64,000 bases of DNA from Ottelia alismoides (lineage: Eukaryota; Streptophyta; Magnoliopsida; Alismatales; Hydrocharitaceae), in contig JAZKJV010007243.1 of the NCBI GenBank assembly GCA_037367405.1, forward strand, positions 487,959-551,958. The letters are read 5' to 3'. Below the pieces are notes generated by a model that saw only the letters and a list, made by a program, of their open reading frames with translations, had not been told where the DNA came from and ran no database searches. How positions within the stretch are numbered: the first letter of the stretch is position 1; each line of letters begins with the position of its first letter. This document shows positions 12,760-25,800 of this stretch, piece after piece. A program made the position numbers and the translations under genes.

Positions 12760-13090
12760 ACACAAACATCAACAAATTCTTAACCTTCTATTACTGTCAA
12801 TATTGTCTGCATCACAAGAAATCGTAATTTAGTATTTTCCGATTTTAATTTGATTTTTAAAAAAACAAAAAGATTTTTAAGGTCTATTTGCTTACTGGGA
12901 TGGGATGGACTGAGGTAACCTCATGTGAATAACAATTATTTGGATGATTATGATGGTTGTGAGAGAGTTGGAATAAGGACCGCGATGCGATATTAGATTG
13001 ATTTGTGATGGAATTTCAACCTAAAAATATAAGAGAGGAAACCGATAAATGGAATTAGTCCGAGATAGATATGACATCACAGCCACTCTT
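12760..13090. other. Intergenic flank with MITE-like fragment
   Basis: There is no gene. The block from about 12885 to 13035 (GGGATGGGATGGACTGAGGTAACC, then TTTGGATGATTATGATGG) resembles the fragments near 3175 and 56985 in the same orientation. Together they indicate a dispersed MITE family. Confidence 0.4.
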
Positions 13091-13253
13091 GGGCCAGTTT
13101 GGTTGCTGGGTTGGGTTGTGGTACATCAGCGTACCCTTCCTTCCAACCCTCCCAATCATCCTCACAATTTACTATTCATAGAGATAAATCCAACCCAACC
13201 CAACCCAACCCAACCCAATCCATCAACCAAACATGCCGTAACTCCCACATCAT
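13091..13253. mobile_element. Short MITE in the LPEAT1 promoter region
   Basis: The sequence GTTTGGTTGCTGGGTTGGG near 13097 is mirrored by CCAATCCATCAACCAAAC near 13217-13234, giving an imperfect terminal inverted repeat of about 20 bp around a 100-bp core. The core includes a run of CCCAA units at 13187-13216. The octamer CCACTCTT occurs on both sides (13083-13090, 13254-13261) and could be an 8-bp target duplication, but it is not flush with the right inverted repeat. The element ends about 120 bp before the LPEAT1 start codon. Confidence 0.5.
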
Positions 13254-13296
13254 CCACTCTTCCTCCCCCGTCATAAGAGTACAAACAAACAAATCC

Positions 13297-13356
13297 ATGT
13301 CAATAAACTACAATATCTCCCATCTCTTCTCCTCCCTCACAAACATGAATATATAA
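13297..13356 (+). other. Short upstream ORF in the LPEAT1 leader
   Basis: ATG at 13297 opens a 19-codon frame ending TAA at 13354-13356, 14 nt before the LPEAT1 start; a second in-frame ATG lies at 13345. If the transcript starts upstream of 13297 this uORF could lower translation of the main ORF. The transcription start is unknown and a TATA-like ATATATAAA overlaps its end, so the uORF may not be transcribed. Confidence 0.35.
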
Positions 13357-13370
13357 ACTCCGGATCCCAA

Positions 13371-13826
13371 ATGGAGCGCGCAGAGCGGTCACTACTCCAA
13401 CCAATGGGCTCCCCGGAGGCAAAGGACCTCCACCCCCTCCTCCCCTCAACCCCCTCCCCCTTCGACGAGCTCGAGCGCCGCTGTGCCGCCTTCGTCCGCC
13501 GCGACCTCCACTCCTCCCCTTCCCTTCCTTTCCTCTCCAAGGCCCGCCTCCTCATCGCCCTCCTCACGCTCCTCCCCCTCCGCATCGCCGCTGCCACCCT
13601 CATCGTCCTTGTCTACTACTTCATATGCCGCTTCTGTACCTTCCTCTCGTTCCATCCCAACCACGACTACGACAGCGTGGAGGATGAGGTGGAGGAAGAG
13701 GAGAAGAGCTTCGTCCACGTCCGCGGGTGGCGGAGGGCGGTGATTGTCTCTTCCGGGAGGTTCCTCTCCAGGGCGATGCTCTTCGCCATGGGGTTCTACT
13801 GGATCTCTGCGTCGCGATGCGATGAG
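13371..13826 (+). CDS. LPEAT1: LPEAT1 exon 1
   Basis: This exon holds 152 codons, very GC-rich compared with the surroundings. It encodes an acidic/proline-rich N-terminus, the conserved FDELERR and VRRDL region, a long hydrophobic segment ([19 protein letters not shown]), an acidic [11 protein letters not shown] stretch, and a second hydrophobic stretch [16 protein letters not shown]. The donor is GATGAG|GTATGT, phase 0. The ATG at 13371 is the first in this frame after the uORF and gives the usual family N-terminus. Confidence 0.92.
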
Positions 13827-16800
13827 GTATGTTCTCGACGTGTTTTGGTCCGATAGATACTCGTTCGAGCTTGCAGGTCTTTTTTTGTATGCGTTCGCGG
13901 GGATATGGATCGGATCGGTCAAGGTTTGGATGCGGATGCTGATTTGGAAGGGATCTGTTGCAGTTTGGATGCGAATTGCGTGATTAGGTTTTCGATGTGC
14001 TTTGATCAGATCTGACGTTCGATGTGATGGATCGTAAGGGATTTAAAATGCATCCCTTGATTGCTGACGTATCAATTATATAGTCATGGATTTTGGATTG
14101 GGTGAGGCGTGGATCTATGACTGGAGTTTAGATTGGTTTTGGATTCGAGTTCGTGAACAGACCATCGGTGAAGGTTCGGTGGATGAGAAATTATAGGTGA
14201 CGATAGGTTTCACATTCGTTTGTTTTTTGATTGCGCGGGGCCTGATTTTATTGAAGTTCAATGGATGCGAATTAAAAGGCGATGCTATGGGTGTGCTTTC
14301 ATTCGTGTATTATTCCTGAGCTTTAGGCTTTGATGTGTTTGGAATCTTTGGATTGGGAGTGGGTGGTGTGGGAGGGAGAAAGGAGAGGAATATGAGGAAT
14401 TGAGGAGTTAAAGATTTATTATTTTGGTACAAGGGAAACGAAGGGGAAGTGCTAGATTGTTGTGACTTAATTAGGGGGCAGATACACATGCATGGCGAAC
14501 ATGTGCTTGAGATCAAAATCCTTTCCCCTCATCTAATATACATAATCCAGATCAAGGGAAGTAGGTAATGGTTCACGTCAATGTAGGTAATATCGGTATT
14601 GTGTCGATATGATATATCGTCGATATATCGGTGATATATCGTCATCCTATCGACGATATATCGACGCCAGATCACATATGGGTAAGGACATAGATGATAA
14701 CAGAGGCCATTACTGAAAACTCTATGGTTCAATTATGTAGCTCGATACCATTTTGCCTCAAAAGCTAATTAGGTTGGGTTCAATGTCGACCAGGTCGAGT
14801 ATCTAACAAATCACTTGGGCCTGTCTAGAGCTTTCCTTGGGTCTATTTGGTTAGGGACGAGGGAAGTAACTAAAATTTTTTGTTGGCAGGGGGGTTGGTG
14901 ACTTTTTTGTGGCATCGAGGGTTTTTTTGACACATCATTGTTGTTATCAAAGATCCTTTTGTTGCGGAGGTTGGTACAAGAGGAGCGATTGACATTGATT
15001 GATAAAACCATATCATTGAGAGATGGTCAGGTGGTTTGCTAATGACGAACACAAGAGGTGTGTTGAAGTTATGTTTTAATTATCTTCCTTTTATTTTACT
15101 TTAATTATTGAGTCCATGATATCTGAGCAATGGTCGTAGATCAGGGCTTGTAACCCTACCACCACCTGCCAACCCCTTCTCTCTCTTGGGTTCACTGCCA
15201 CTGGGACCTCTTCTGACCCTTATCAACCACGTTGCCATCGATCTCGACGGGACTCCTCATCGATCGCCATGCATCCACCATCATCAGGTTCATATTCATC
15301 ACCAGAACCAGGCCAGGGCTTCATCACCCCTCATGCCAAGTTAGGTCTTATGAATCTCCATTGCCTAAACCAAACTAGGGCTTCAACATCACCAAGCCAC
15401 ACCAAGGCTTTATCGTTAGGGCTGCAACATCACCCTAACTTGATCCATTGATCGCCTGGGCTTCAACATCCATGAGACCTATTGCCATGACTAAACCATT
15501 GCCAAACATATGATGCAATCTAACACACAGATTAAACTAACAAGAAACACAAACACATGATTATAGCAGACTATCGCAACAATCCAAGCACAATGATGAC
15601 AGAAATGCAGCGCATGACATTTGGTTATTAATTTACCATTCCCAGATAGGCCAAACTGGAGTAATAAGCAATCAGGTTTTACAAGTAAGGCTGCCAACTC
15701 ATAGGAGAACACAAACCCATGCTATACCAAACAATTCATGTTGGTAAAAATGAACGAGATGTTTATTCCATATGCCCTAGGCTCTCTTATATAGGAGAGT
15801 AGCCTATGGGTAAATTACATAAAGCATACAACTGAAAATAAAAATAACAGAGGGACACACAGAAACTACTATATGCGTTAACACTCCCCCTCAAGATGGA
15901 GCATAGATATCAATCATGCTCAGCTTGGACGCACACTTCTGGAATGGACCTCGTAGTAATGCCTTGGTGAATATATCAGCAGTTTGATTCTCTGAGGCAA
16001 CATGAGATGTAGCAATGAACCCCTTCTTAATCATGTCACGTATGAAGTGACAGTCAACCTCAATATGCTTGGTCCGCTCATGGAATGCTGGGTTGTTTGC
16101 AATGAACAAGGCTGCCTGATTATCACATTCCAAGTTCATAGGAAGTGGTACATCTAGACATAGATCTGTAAGTATAGCCTTCACCCACATCATCTCTGTG
16201 CTAGCCTAGGCCATAAACCTATATTCGGATTCAACACTAGATCTAGCTACCATCGTCTGTTTCTTGCTCCTCCATGAGACTAGAGCATCTCCAACATAGA
16301 CTGCAAACCTTGAGGTGGACTTCCTGTCCTTGGGACATTCTGCATAGTCTGCATCCGCACATGTTGAGATAGAAATCCCCTTTCCCTTCTTGAATAGCAA
16401 ACCTGCACCTGGAGATGATTTGAGATATCTCTGTCCTTGGCATACTCTTATGAACCTGGCGTGGTTGCTCCATGAACTGGCTCACACGACTCACTGCAAA
16501 GGATATATCAGGTCTAGTGATCGTGACATACAACAGTTTGCCTACAGTTCTCTGTATCTTCTCCTGTCCACCTCCTCTGTGTCATTATCATAGAGCTTCA
16601 TGTTAGGATCCATTGGTGTCGTAGCAGGCCGACACCCAAGCATACCTGTTTCACTCAACAGATCTGTAACATATTTCCTCTGCGACATTACTAATCCATA
16701 AGGATTTCTAGCAAATTCCAATCCCAGAAAATATCTAAGGACTCCAGCGAATAAAATAATAATATATTTTGGTAGAGAAAGAGAGGGGTTGAGACGAAGA

Positions 16801-19800
16801 ACACGCCGGAATGCGCGGGGTTGAAGGAGAAGACCGCGGAGATCGCGTGGAGGGAGAGAGAGGAGGAGAGGGGATAAAATGAGATCAACTCAAATTTCAA
16901 TTCATAATGGACTGCCTAAAACTGATGGACTACCCTCTCTTTATATAGGAGAGAGGGTTTACAAAAATAGTAAACAAATCAGATTAATAACTAATTTGAT
17001 CCTAATTGACCTCTAACTAACTTAATTGGACTCTAATTATTTAATTGACCAACAATTATAATTAAACTCTACGAAATCAACGTTGAGATCACATGCGATC
17101 TCGATTATTAAATTAGACCCAAAAACGTAAATAAAATTGATAATTACTTAATTAAATAAATGTGGCCCCATAATTTGGGGTCACGCTGCATCAACTCTCC
17201 ACCGCTTTCAAGAATTCGACTCCTGACGAATTGCGTGAACTGCAGGTTCGGCGGCTTTAATTATCTTCTGGAAAAACATGTGGGGCGCGTACGGCGGAAT
17301 CCATGTGCGGGCGGAAGGGGCGCGGCTGCCGTGGTTGAAGAACAGGTGCGGTGCGTACGGCGGCGGCGTCTCGACTGTTGACTGCTTCCCACGATGCTCA
17401 AAAAATTGGTGGGGCTTGGAGAAGAGGGTCCTTGGGGAAGCCATAATAAAGTAATGGCACAAGGAAAGGAGAAGGGGAGATGTGTCTAAAAATTGAAGCC
17501 AGGGGGTCCTTAAATAGGGAAAACCCAAGATCCTAGTCCTATTTGGATAAGGAAGGTTCCCTAAATTCATGCTTGCAACCTTCTTCTTTAAATTTTTCCG
17601 CCGCCAGGGGTATGGGCGTAAATTTCGCACTTCTTTATTTTCCTTCCTTCTCAGCAAGCTCTGGACCTTTCTGTAAATAGATAATTTTGGACACTTCATT
17701 TTGCAATTTCTCCAAATCCAATCCCACAAGTCCTGGGATTCGGTTAGGGTTTTATTCCCTCTCAAATAACGGAGGTGGCGCCGCCCCAAGGGAAAGTTGC
17801 GGCCAGCACAAGCATCGCAAGGGGAGGTGACCTCGGCCTGGGGCGCTGGTACTGGGGCTGGGCTGCTTCTCCAACGGCGATGATGGAGGCGATGGAGGTC
17901 GAGGCTCTGGCGCACAGGGGGCACACGGGTGGGGAGGTGCGGCTTGAAGAGGGCGCACAGGTGTGGGGTGGTGCGTCGTGAAGAGGGCGCACAGGGGTTT
18001 GCGGGTGTGAGAAGGTGGGGCGATGTGCGTGCTGGGGTGGGGTTCTTTGGGTGGTCGGTGTTCGGCGGCGTGTGACTGGGAGGGGCGGCTGGGTGGCTCG
18101 GGAGAGAGAAAGAAGAGAAGGAGGCGGCGGCGTTGGTGCGGCAGGCGCGAGTCGAGTTTGGGAGGGCGCACGGGAAGCAATGGGTTATCGGGGAGAGGGG
18201 TGGCGGGGAAGGTGGCGGCGCCGTGGCCGTGGGTGGCGCCGCTGGGGACCTGGGAACTGTCGGGGGGTCTGCCGGAGCGGGGCTGGCGGCCGTGCGGGTA
18301 GGGAAGGACAGGAGCGGTACCTGGGGAGGGAACATGGGGGCTGAGGCATCCTGGGACAGTTGGGGTGGCGCCGGGTCGGTCGGCGGGGGTAGTTGGGTTG
18401 ATTCCGGCGACGGAATTGGTGTTGGGACGTGCTGGACAGCCACCGTTTCGTCGTCTTTTCCTTCTAACACGATCTGGACAGCAGCGGTTTCTTTGTGGAC
18501 AGCGAGCACATCATCGTTGTTGACGTTTTTTCCAACCACAACGACCTGGACAGCGGCTTGATCGGCTTCCACAGCGAGTTTTTCGTCGTCAAAGCTCGCG
18601 ATAACGACTTCGGGGGTCGGCGGCTTTGCTTGGACGTCGCGGTAGGCCTCAAAGTAGGCCATTAGGTTCCGAGACATGGATTCGAGGTTGGCCTGCAAAT
18701 CACGTATCATGTCCCCCGTCTCATTGAAGGTGGCGTCGATGGCGGAGATGGCTCGTCGTGTTTGTTCGGACGAACGATGATGTCGGTGCGAGCGCCGGGA
18801 CGGATCGTTAGATCGTGGGGACGATCTAAATGCCATGCTCTGATACCAATTGATGCAAACCGGTTCCGGCGAATAAAATAATAATATATTTTGGTAGAGA
18901 AAGAGAGGGGTTGAGACGAAGAACACGCCGGAATGCGCGGGGTTGAAGGAGAAGACCGCGGAGATCGCGTGGAGGGAGAGAGAGGAGGAGAGGGGATAAA
19001 ATGAGATCAACTCAAATTTCAATTCATAATGGACTGCCTAAAACTGATGGACTACCCTCTCTTTATATAGGAGAGAGGGTTTACAAAAATAGTAAACAAA
19101 TCAGATTAATAACTAATTTGATCCTAATTGACCTCTAACTAACTTAATTGGACTCTAATTATTTAATTGACCAACAATTATAATTAAACTCTACGAAATC
19201 AACGTTGAGATCACATGCGATCTCGATTATTAAATTAGACCCAAAAACGTAAATAAAATTGATAATTACTTAATTAAATAAATGTGGCCCCATAATTTGG
19301 GGTCACGCTGCATCAAGATCCTTAGTGAGAAATTCGCTCCCCAGCTTTTCTTTTGCCTGCTTTATGCCTTGCTCATCATCTCCTGTAATTAAGATGTCAT
19401 CTACATAAACCATAATTGCAATAATACCTCTAGAAGTCTTCTGTACAAACAAGGAATGATCAGCATTGGAGCGTTTGTATCCTTGTTTTTCAAAGAGGTC
19501 TGAGAGCTTCTGAAACCATGCTCTGGGGCTCTGCTTAAGGCCATAGATAGCCTTATGAAGTCTGCACACCTTGGAACACTCCCCCTCAACAGCAAAACCG
19601 GGTGGCTGTTGCATATAGACTTCCTCCTGCAAATCTCCATATAAGAACGCGTTCTTCACATCCAACTGATACAACGGCCACTCTCGATTAACTGCGACTG
19701 ACAGCAAGATCCGGAGAGTGGAATGCCGGGCTACTGGCGAGAATGTATCAAGGTAATCCACCCCGTATGTCTGTGTAAAACCACGTGCAACAAGGCGTGC

Positions 19801-22800
19801 CTTGTATCTGTCAATAGAACCATCTGCATTGTGCTTCACCGTAAACACCCACTTGCAGCTCACCGGGGTCACATCTGGAGGTATAGGAACTAGACTCCAA
19901 GTTCCTCTAGATTGAAGTGCCGCCATTTCTTCCTCCATTGCTAGCCGCCATCTACTGTCCTGCAGAGCATCTTGATAGTTCTGTGGAATATCTACAGCTG
20001 ACAGGGCTACCGCAAAGTTCCTGAAATCCCCAGATAGTCGCTCAAATGACACAGAAGCTGACAAGGGATATGTAACGCAACTCCTCTTCGATTTGCGTAT
20101 AACAATAGGAACGTCTAAATCAGCTGTGTCTTCATCTGGCCCCTGCAACATATCCTGCTCATAAATATCATTAGATCCATCAATAGAAGTATCTTCAGTA
20201 CATACCATAGGCGAGCTAGGAGACGAGTCATGACCATGAGCGGGAGGATGCCTGCGGGATAATGGAACGGTAGTGGTGAAACGGGGATTTGTGGTGGTGG
20301 TGGTGGTGACGGTGGTGGTGGTGGTGACGGTGCTGGAGGTGGTGGTGTCATGTATATGGCATCGGTAGGCAGTGGAGGTAGCTGCTGATCACCTGAGGCT
20401 GAAAAATACATTACAGATTCAAAAAATGTAACATCTGCACTGACCATATACCGCCGACGCAGAGGATCAAAACACTTGTACGCCTTTTGAGGTCTGGAAT
20501 ACCCAACGAAGACACACTTGACAGCCCTAGGAGAGAGCTTGTCAGTACCAGGAGACAACTGATGGACAAAGACGACTGAACCAAACACACGGGGAGTAAG
20601 AGAAAACAGATCCTTCCCAGGATAGATAAGGGAAAACGGAATCTGTTCATCCAAGACAGAGGACGGCATACGATTGATTAGGTAACATGCAGTGAGAACT
20701 GCATCACCCCAGTAAGAATAGGGAACATGAATCTGTATAAGAAGTGATCTTGTGACATCAAGTAGGTGGCGATGTTTCCTTTCAGCAATTCCATTTTGTT
20801 GAGAGGTATGAGCACAGGATGTTTGGTGAATAATCCCTTTTGAGGAGTAATAGTTGGCAAGGACATGAGTGCACAACTCTAGGGCATTATCACTTCTCAC
20901 AAACTTCATAGATGTGGAGAAAACATTTTGAATTTCATTCAGAAAATGGATAATAATATTGCCTACTTCAGATTTATTTTTCATCAAAAATACCCATGAC
21001 ACACGAGAGAAGTCATCCACAAAAACTATATAAAATCTGTGTCCCTGATGATCAGGTACACGACTCGGACCCCAGACATCAAGATGAAATAACTCGAACT
21101 TGGAGGTACTACTCCGACCTGGACGACTGGGAAAGGTCGACCTGTGATGCTTTCCCAACTGACAAGCCTCACATTGGATAGGTGTGTGAGGAAGACCCTG
21201 GGGTAACACACGACGCAACTTCTGAAGCGGTAGATGCCCAAAGCGCAGATGCCACAATAAGGGAGATACTGGTCCAGTGGGAAGGGATGAGGTTCCAACG
21301 AATGGAGTCTGATTCAGGCGGTAGAGGCCTCCTTGCTCATAGCCACGACCAATCACGTTGCCCGTATGGATGTCCTGAAAAATAAGAGAAGATGGATCAA
21401 AAATTGCCCGACAATGTAGATCCTTCGTAATCTGACTAATTGACAACAAATTCATTGAAAAGTCAGGTGCATGGAGGACATTCTTGAGCTGCTTAGAAGA
21501 TGTCAATCTAATCTCCCCCTGACCAGTGATGGGGGAATGTGTACCATTGGCAATGATTACTGTTCGGCCTGGAGGAATCTGAGAGTATCCTGTAAGTAAA
21601 CTCTGATCGCCACATAGGTGATGTGTAGCGCCTGAGTCCATGATCCACGGTAATGTATCTGATCTACTACTGGTAAATGCAAGTATGCTACCTGAAGCAC
21701 TGGTCGACACAGAGGTAGAAGCAACAACATGAGATTGACTCTCTGTAGTAGGTGCTGGGCCAGATGGGGGAATAATGCCCCTCAGACGGGCAACTAGATC
21801 ATCGAACCGCTGATCCAAAGTAGCAGCGGATGGAGGCTCTATCTGCTCAGCGACTCGTGCAGATGCAGGAAATCCATGCTTCGAGTAGCATGTGTCTTCA
21901 TTGTGTCCAACGTGATGACAGTAAGTACATGTTAGCCGAGTGCGGCCTCCTCTTCCACGGGGTCCACGTCCACGGCTCTGATGATGAAATCTGCGACCCC
22001 TGTTGGCTGCCATGACTGAAGTATTTTGATTCGTGGCCGTGGAAGGAACTATGATCCGACTCAGTCTATGGAAAGCTTCCTCCATGGGAGGAATCGTAGA
22101 GACGGCCAAGATCTGGGATCGTGCCGCCTCATACTCTGGATCAAGTGCAGCAAGGAACACGCCCACCATAGTCGCGTTCCTATATGTCTTCTGCTGTTCT
22201 GGCGTGGCTGTTAGGGGCATGAAGCTGTAAAGCTTTCGAACATCCCTTTCAGTGATGTGTAGAGAGAATGTAGAGGGCGACCATTCTGCTTTATAGTGAA
22301 TATATCATGCTGGAGTTGCAGAATCTTTGTCTCGTTCTTCGCCTGCGAATATGTAGCCGCCAGAATGTCCCACATATCCTTGGTCGTGGGTTGATGTAGA
22401 ATGTCATTGGCAATCTCAATTGCCAGCATACCAGATAGCCAGACTTAAGCGTATGCGTCATCAGCTTCCCAAGAGGCATTGGCTCCAGTCTTTTCAGCAG
22501 GCTCTGGTTCGGTAAGAATGTGCTTCTTACCCGTTGACTTCATCATGCTCATGAACTGCATTGCCCACAGTTCATAGTTTGTATCGTCCATCTTTACAAT
22601 AGGCGCTGGACCACGAAAGGCGCCAATGGATGGGATATCCGCCTTGCTTTCTGACATACTGGAGACTGAAGGCTGGAACGATTGACAGAGGATGAAAATT
22701 CATCTACAATGACATAGACGGGTTTAGTTGCACGTGTAGACCTCAAGCAACTAAACCCATGTAGATGACGGTGTGCGCTTTAGGGCTTAGCACACGCGCG

Positions 22801-25800
22801 CGCACGCAGGGAGCACGCACACACGCAACTGGGAGCACGCACAGTCACAGGAAGCACAGGAGCAGTCGCCTGCTGGATTGCGCACGAAGAGCGCGGTGCG
22901 CGGAAGCCTAGCGCGCAAGCGAGGAGATGCACTCGCGCGGAGGGCTACAGGTGCGGGGGGCTACAACGCGCAGTGGAGGCGCACTCGCGCAGTGGGCGGA
23001 GGAGTCGCAGCGCGCAGTGCGCAGAGGAGGCTTGCGCACTTTCGCAGGGTACTCGCGCAGGCGCGCATGGGCAGCAACGACGACGCACGAGGGTGCTGGT
23101 GCATCTGCGGTGAGCCCCGACGGTGCCGATGAGAGGGAGAGAGAAAGAGAGGCCGGCGGGTGGGGTAGGGTAGGGTTAGGGTTTCGAGAACTCCGGTCTA
23201 GGACCGTCGCTCTAATACCATGTTGGTAAAAATGAACGAGATGTTTATTCCATAAGCCCTAGGCTCTCTTTTATAGGAGAGTAGCCTATGGGTAAATTAC
23301 ATAAAGTATACAACTGAAAATAAAAATAACAGAGGGACACACAGAAACTACTATATGCGTTAACAATTCATATTAAGGAAACATGAATTATTTAGCCACA
23401 ATAATCAACTGGGAACAATACCTGAGAGATGAAGTACGATGGACAATTTCCAACGTTCTGAAGATGACAAAAATAAATAGTGGAGATATTAAAAAGAAAA
23501 AAATAAATTCGATTTCTTTAATTAGAAACAGTAGCAGACAAGCTGGAAATAAACTGAAGCAATCATAAAAGAAAATAAATGTTTGAAATAAGACAAACCA
23601 AGGACCCAGGAGGGCTGCGGATCGAGCATGATTTGGCCAAGGTTGGAGGGACTCGATGAAACAAACGACATAAACGGTATGCGGGTTGAGAATGGTCTGC
23701 TGTGATTATCGTTGATCGGCTGGAGCACGAAGTTGGGGCCAATGGAGTTGGTGGAGACGAAGTTCACGGGAGGGATGTTGGGCGACGAGGTTGTTGGCGG
23801 TGGGGTTGGCGTGGGTTGTGGTGAATCGTGGAGGTGTAGATGGTAGGTCGGTGGCAGTAGGGGAAGAAAAGAGAGAAAGAAGGGTTAGGGTTATAGGGGA
23901 AAGAACGGTGGGGAAAGGGGAATGGGTTTCAGGGAGAGAGGGGGAGAAGAGGAGAGAAAGAGGAGTAGGGCCCGTGGGGTTTTGTTGTATCTGTCGTCCT
24001 TTTCCCCAAAGAGGTCCTAGGGCCCGTGGGGTTTTGTTGTATCTGTCGTCCTTTTCGCCAAAGGGGTCCTTTTATACCAATGGGAACAAAACCCTAGACT
24101 ATGGACTCAAAAAATAGAAATTACATAATAAATAAAAAACAAATTGCAAGAAGACTCCTGATATTCTTTCTTTCATGGCAAAATTCCACTTAGCCCTGAA
24201 TTGAGTATGAACTGCATCAGTTCCCCCCCTGTTTGGAGAGAATCTTGCTCCGGCAAGATTATGTTGTAGTAGTTCTGCAAAAGCTCAGGATGAAGCTTTT
24301 CTAATTCATGCTCTTCAATCCACGAGCTATCCTCCAAGCGACGTTTCGTCCATCGTATTAGGAAACGTCGAGTAATGCCGTCGCGTGTTGCCAAGTCACG
24401 AACATCCAAGATGTCTTCAACAACATCCAGAGATGGTGCAGTTGCAATGATTGTCGATGATGAACTCATTGGTAGAATTTTTGTACTGGCTGCATCCTCC
24501 TCAAAATATGGACATAAATCAGATATGTTAAATATAGGCGAGGTGGTGAATTCTGGCGGCAAATCCAAGAGATAGGCATTCGGATCAATTTTTCTAATTA
24601 CTTTGAAAGGACCAAATTTTTTTGGGCTTAATTTGTGGCAGGTTCTCTCAGGGAAACGCTCTCTCTGAAAGTGGGCCATTACTAAATCTCCTTCTTTGAA
24701 CTCAACTTCCCTCCTGTGGGTATTGGCTTGGAATGGTATTTGGTGGAAGTGTCTTGAAGTTTGGCATGGATTTCTTGGTGGAATCAGTAGATATGATCAA
24801 CCAACTCATTTGCAGTAGCACTTGCCCGACTGGGTCGAATCATAGGAACTCTATCAGAGACATGAGGAATGGGGTAACCGTAGACACATTCAAAAAGAGA
24901 TTTTTCGGTAGACCGACAAGATGAACTATTGTACACAAATTCGACATGAGGAAGGACCATGTCCCTGGGTTGTTCTCTTGCAAGACAACGAAGCAAGTTT
25001 CCCAAAGATCTGTTTACTACTTCTGTTTGACCATTGGTTTGGGGGTGATATGCAGTAATGTATTGTAGACGAGAGCCCACTTCGACCATAAGGTCCTCCA
25101 AAAATGACCTAAGAACCTAGTGTCCCTATCAGACGTAAATGAGTGCGGTATGCCATGCAGACGGACAACTTCTTTAAAGAAGAGATCAATTATATGAGAT
25201 GCATTAGATGTTTTCCTACATGAGATAAAATATGCCATCTTAGAGAATCAATCAACTATGACAAACACAGAATCCACTTTCCTAGCAGTCTGAGGGAACC
25301 CGATAACAAAATCCATGGTGATGTCCTCCCAAGAATGTGCAGGAATGGGTAGAGGGGTGTACAAGCCAGTATTCTACCTTTGACCCTTAAAACGTTGGCA
25401 AGTCTGGCAACGTTGAATTGCTTGTGTCACATCCTTCTTCATCCGTGGCCAATAAAATCTCTTTTAAAGGAGGTTTAAAGTTTTGTCAATCCTAAAATGT
25501 CCACCAAGATCACCTTCATGCAATTCCAAAATTAAGCTTTCCGTAAGGACGTGGCTGGAATACACAGTTGTGACCCACAGAAGAGATTTGGAGGAGATGC
25601 AGATCTATAAGATGATTCAGACAATCACGGTATGGTTTGCTAAAGTCAGGGTCTTTGTGATATAACTCTTTGATATGTTCAAACCCTATGGTCTCTATAG
25701 TGACTACTGCAAGTAGGTGGGCTCGGTGACTCAGAGCATCGACCACTCGATTCTTAATGCCAACCTTGTGTTTCAAGTGAAACGTGTATCCTTGCAAGAA

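Larger units (their letters stand above)
16747..19315 (-). mobile_element. Young non-autonomous LTR element with a pol-less ORF (third nest level)
   Basis: This 2.57-kb minus-strand element sits inside the copia RT. The right LTR (18851-19315, 465 bp) is complete, TGATGCA...TGCATCA. The left LTR (16747-17193) lacks the first 18 bp, but its 447 remaining bases match the right LTR with no difference that I could see. A tRNA-iMet primer site abuts the right LTR. The internal region carries one long ORF and no protease, RT or integrase. Removing the element restores the copia reading frame exactly at CTCCA|AGATC. One target-site copy (probably AGATC) and the first 18 bp of the LTR are missing at the left, consistent with a 23-bp junction deletion. 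Confidence 0.88.
15891..22657 (-). pseudogene. Copia gag-pol, split by an insertion and several stops/frameshifts
   Basis: The order is gag, protease, integrase, RT, RNase H. Gag starts at 22657 ([14 protein letters not shown]) and shows WEADDAYA, a TAA nonsense at about 22446, and a one-base deletion near 22230. A CCHC knuckle [14 protein letters not shown], protease [10 protein letters not shown], pre-integrase [11 protein letters not shown] and integrase ([36 protein letters not shown]) follow. A frameshift lies in the proline-rich linker near 20260-20350. RT shows [28 protein letters not shown] and YVDDILITG. It stops at LTKDL (19316), where the inserted element sits, and resumes at 16746 with [14 protein letters not shown]. 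RNase H has SWRSKKQ, a TAG near 16206, then [13 protein letters not shown] and ADIFTKAL. It makes no functional product. Confidence 0.9.
15739..23365 (-). mobile_element. Ty1/copia element with 145-bp LTRs (second nest level)
   Basis: The element is bounded by TGTTGGTAAA...GCGTTAACA termini and target duplication ATTCA (15734-15738 and 23366-23370). It is on the minus strand: tRNA-iMet-like primer site at 23209-23220, gag-pol 22657 down to 15891, polypurine tract at 15884-15894. The two LTRs differ at about three of 145 positions. It interrupts the gypsy 3' LTR and is itself interrupted in the RT domain by the non-autonomous element 16747-19315; without that, its length is about 5.06 kb, normal for copia. 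Confidence 0.93.

Noticed and set aside
13187..13216. CCCAA array as a telomeric or CRISPR-like repeat
   Set aside because: It is a short homogenous run within a MITE; no spacers or repeat-spacer pattern exist anywhere in the window.
13446..13922. Minus-strand ORFs over LPEAT1 exon 1
   Set aside because: Shadows of the GC-rich exon; the plus-strand frame carries the conserved LPEAT1 sequence.
23160..23185. Telomere-like GGGTAGGGTTAGGGTTT
   Set aside because: Too short for an interstitial telomere array; part of the copia leader. A similar short run is at 23880.
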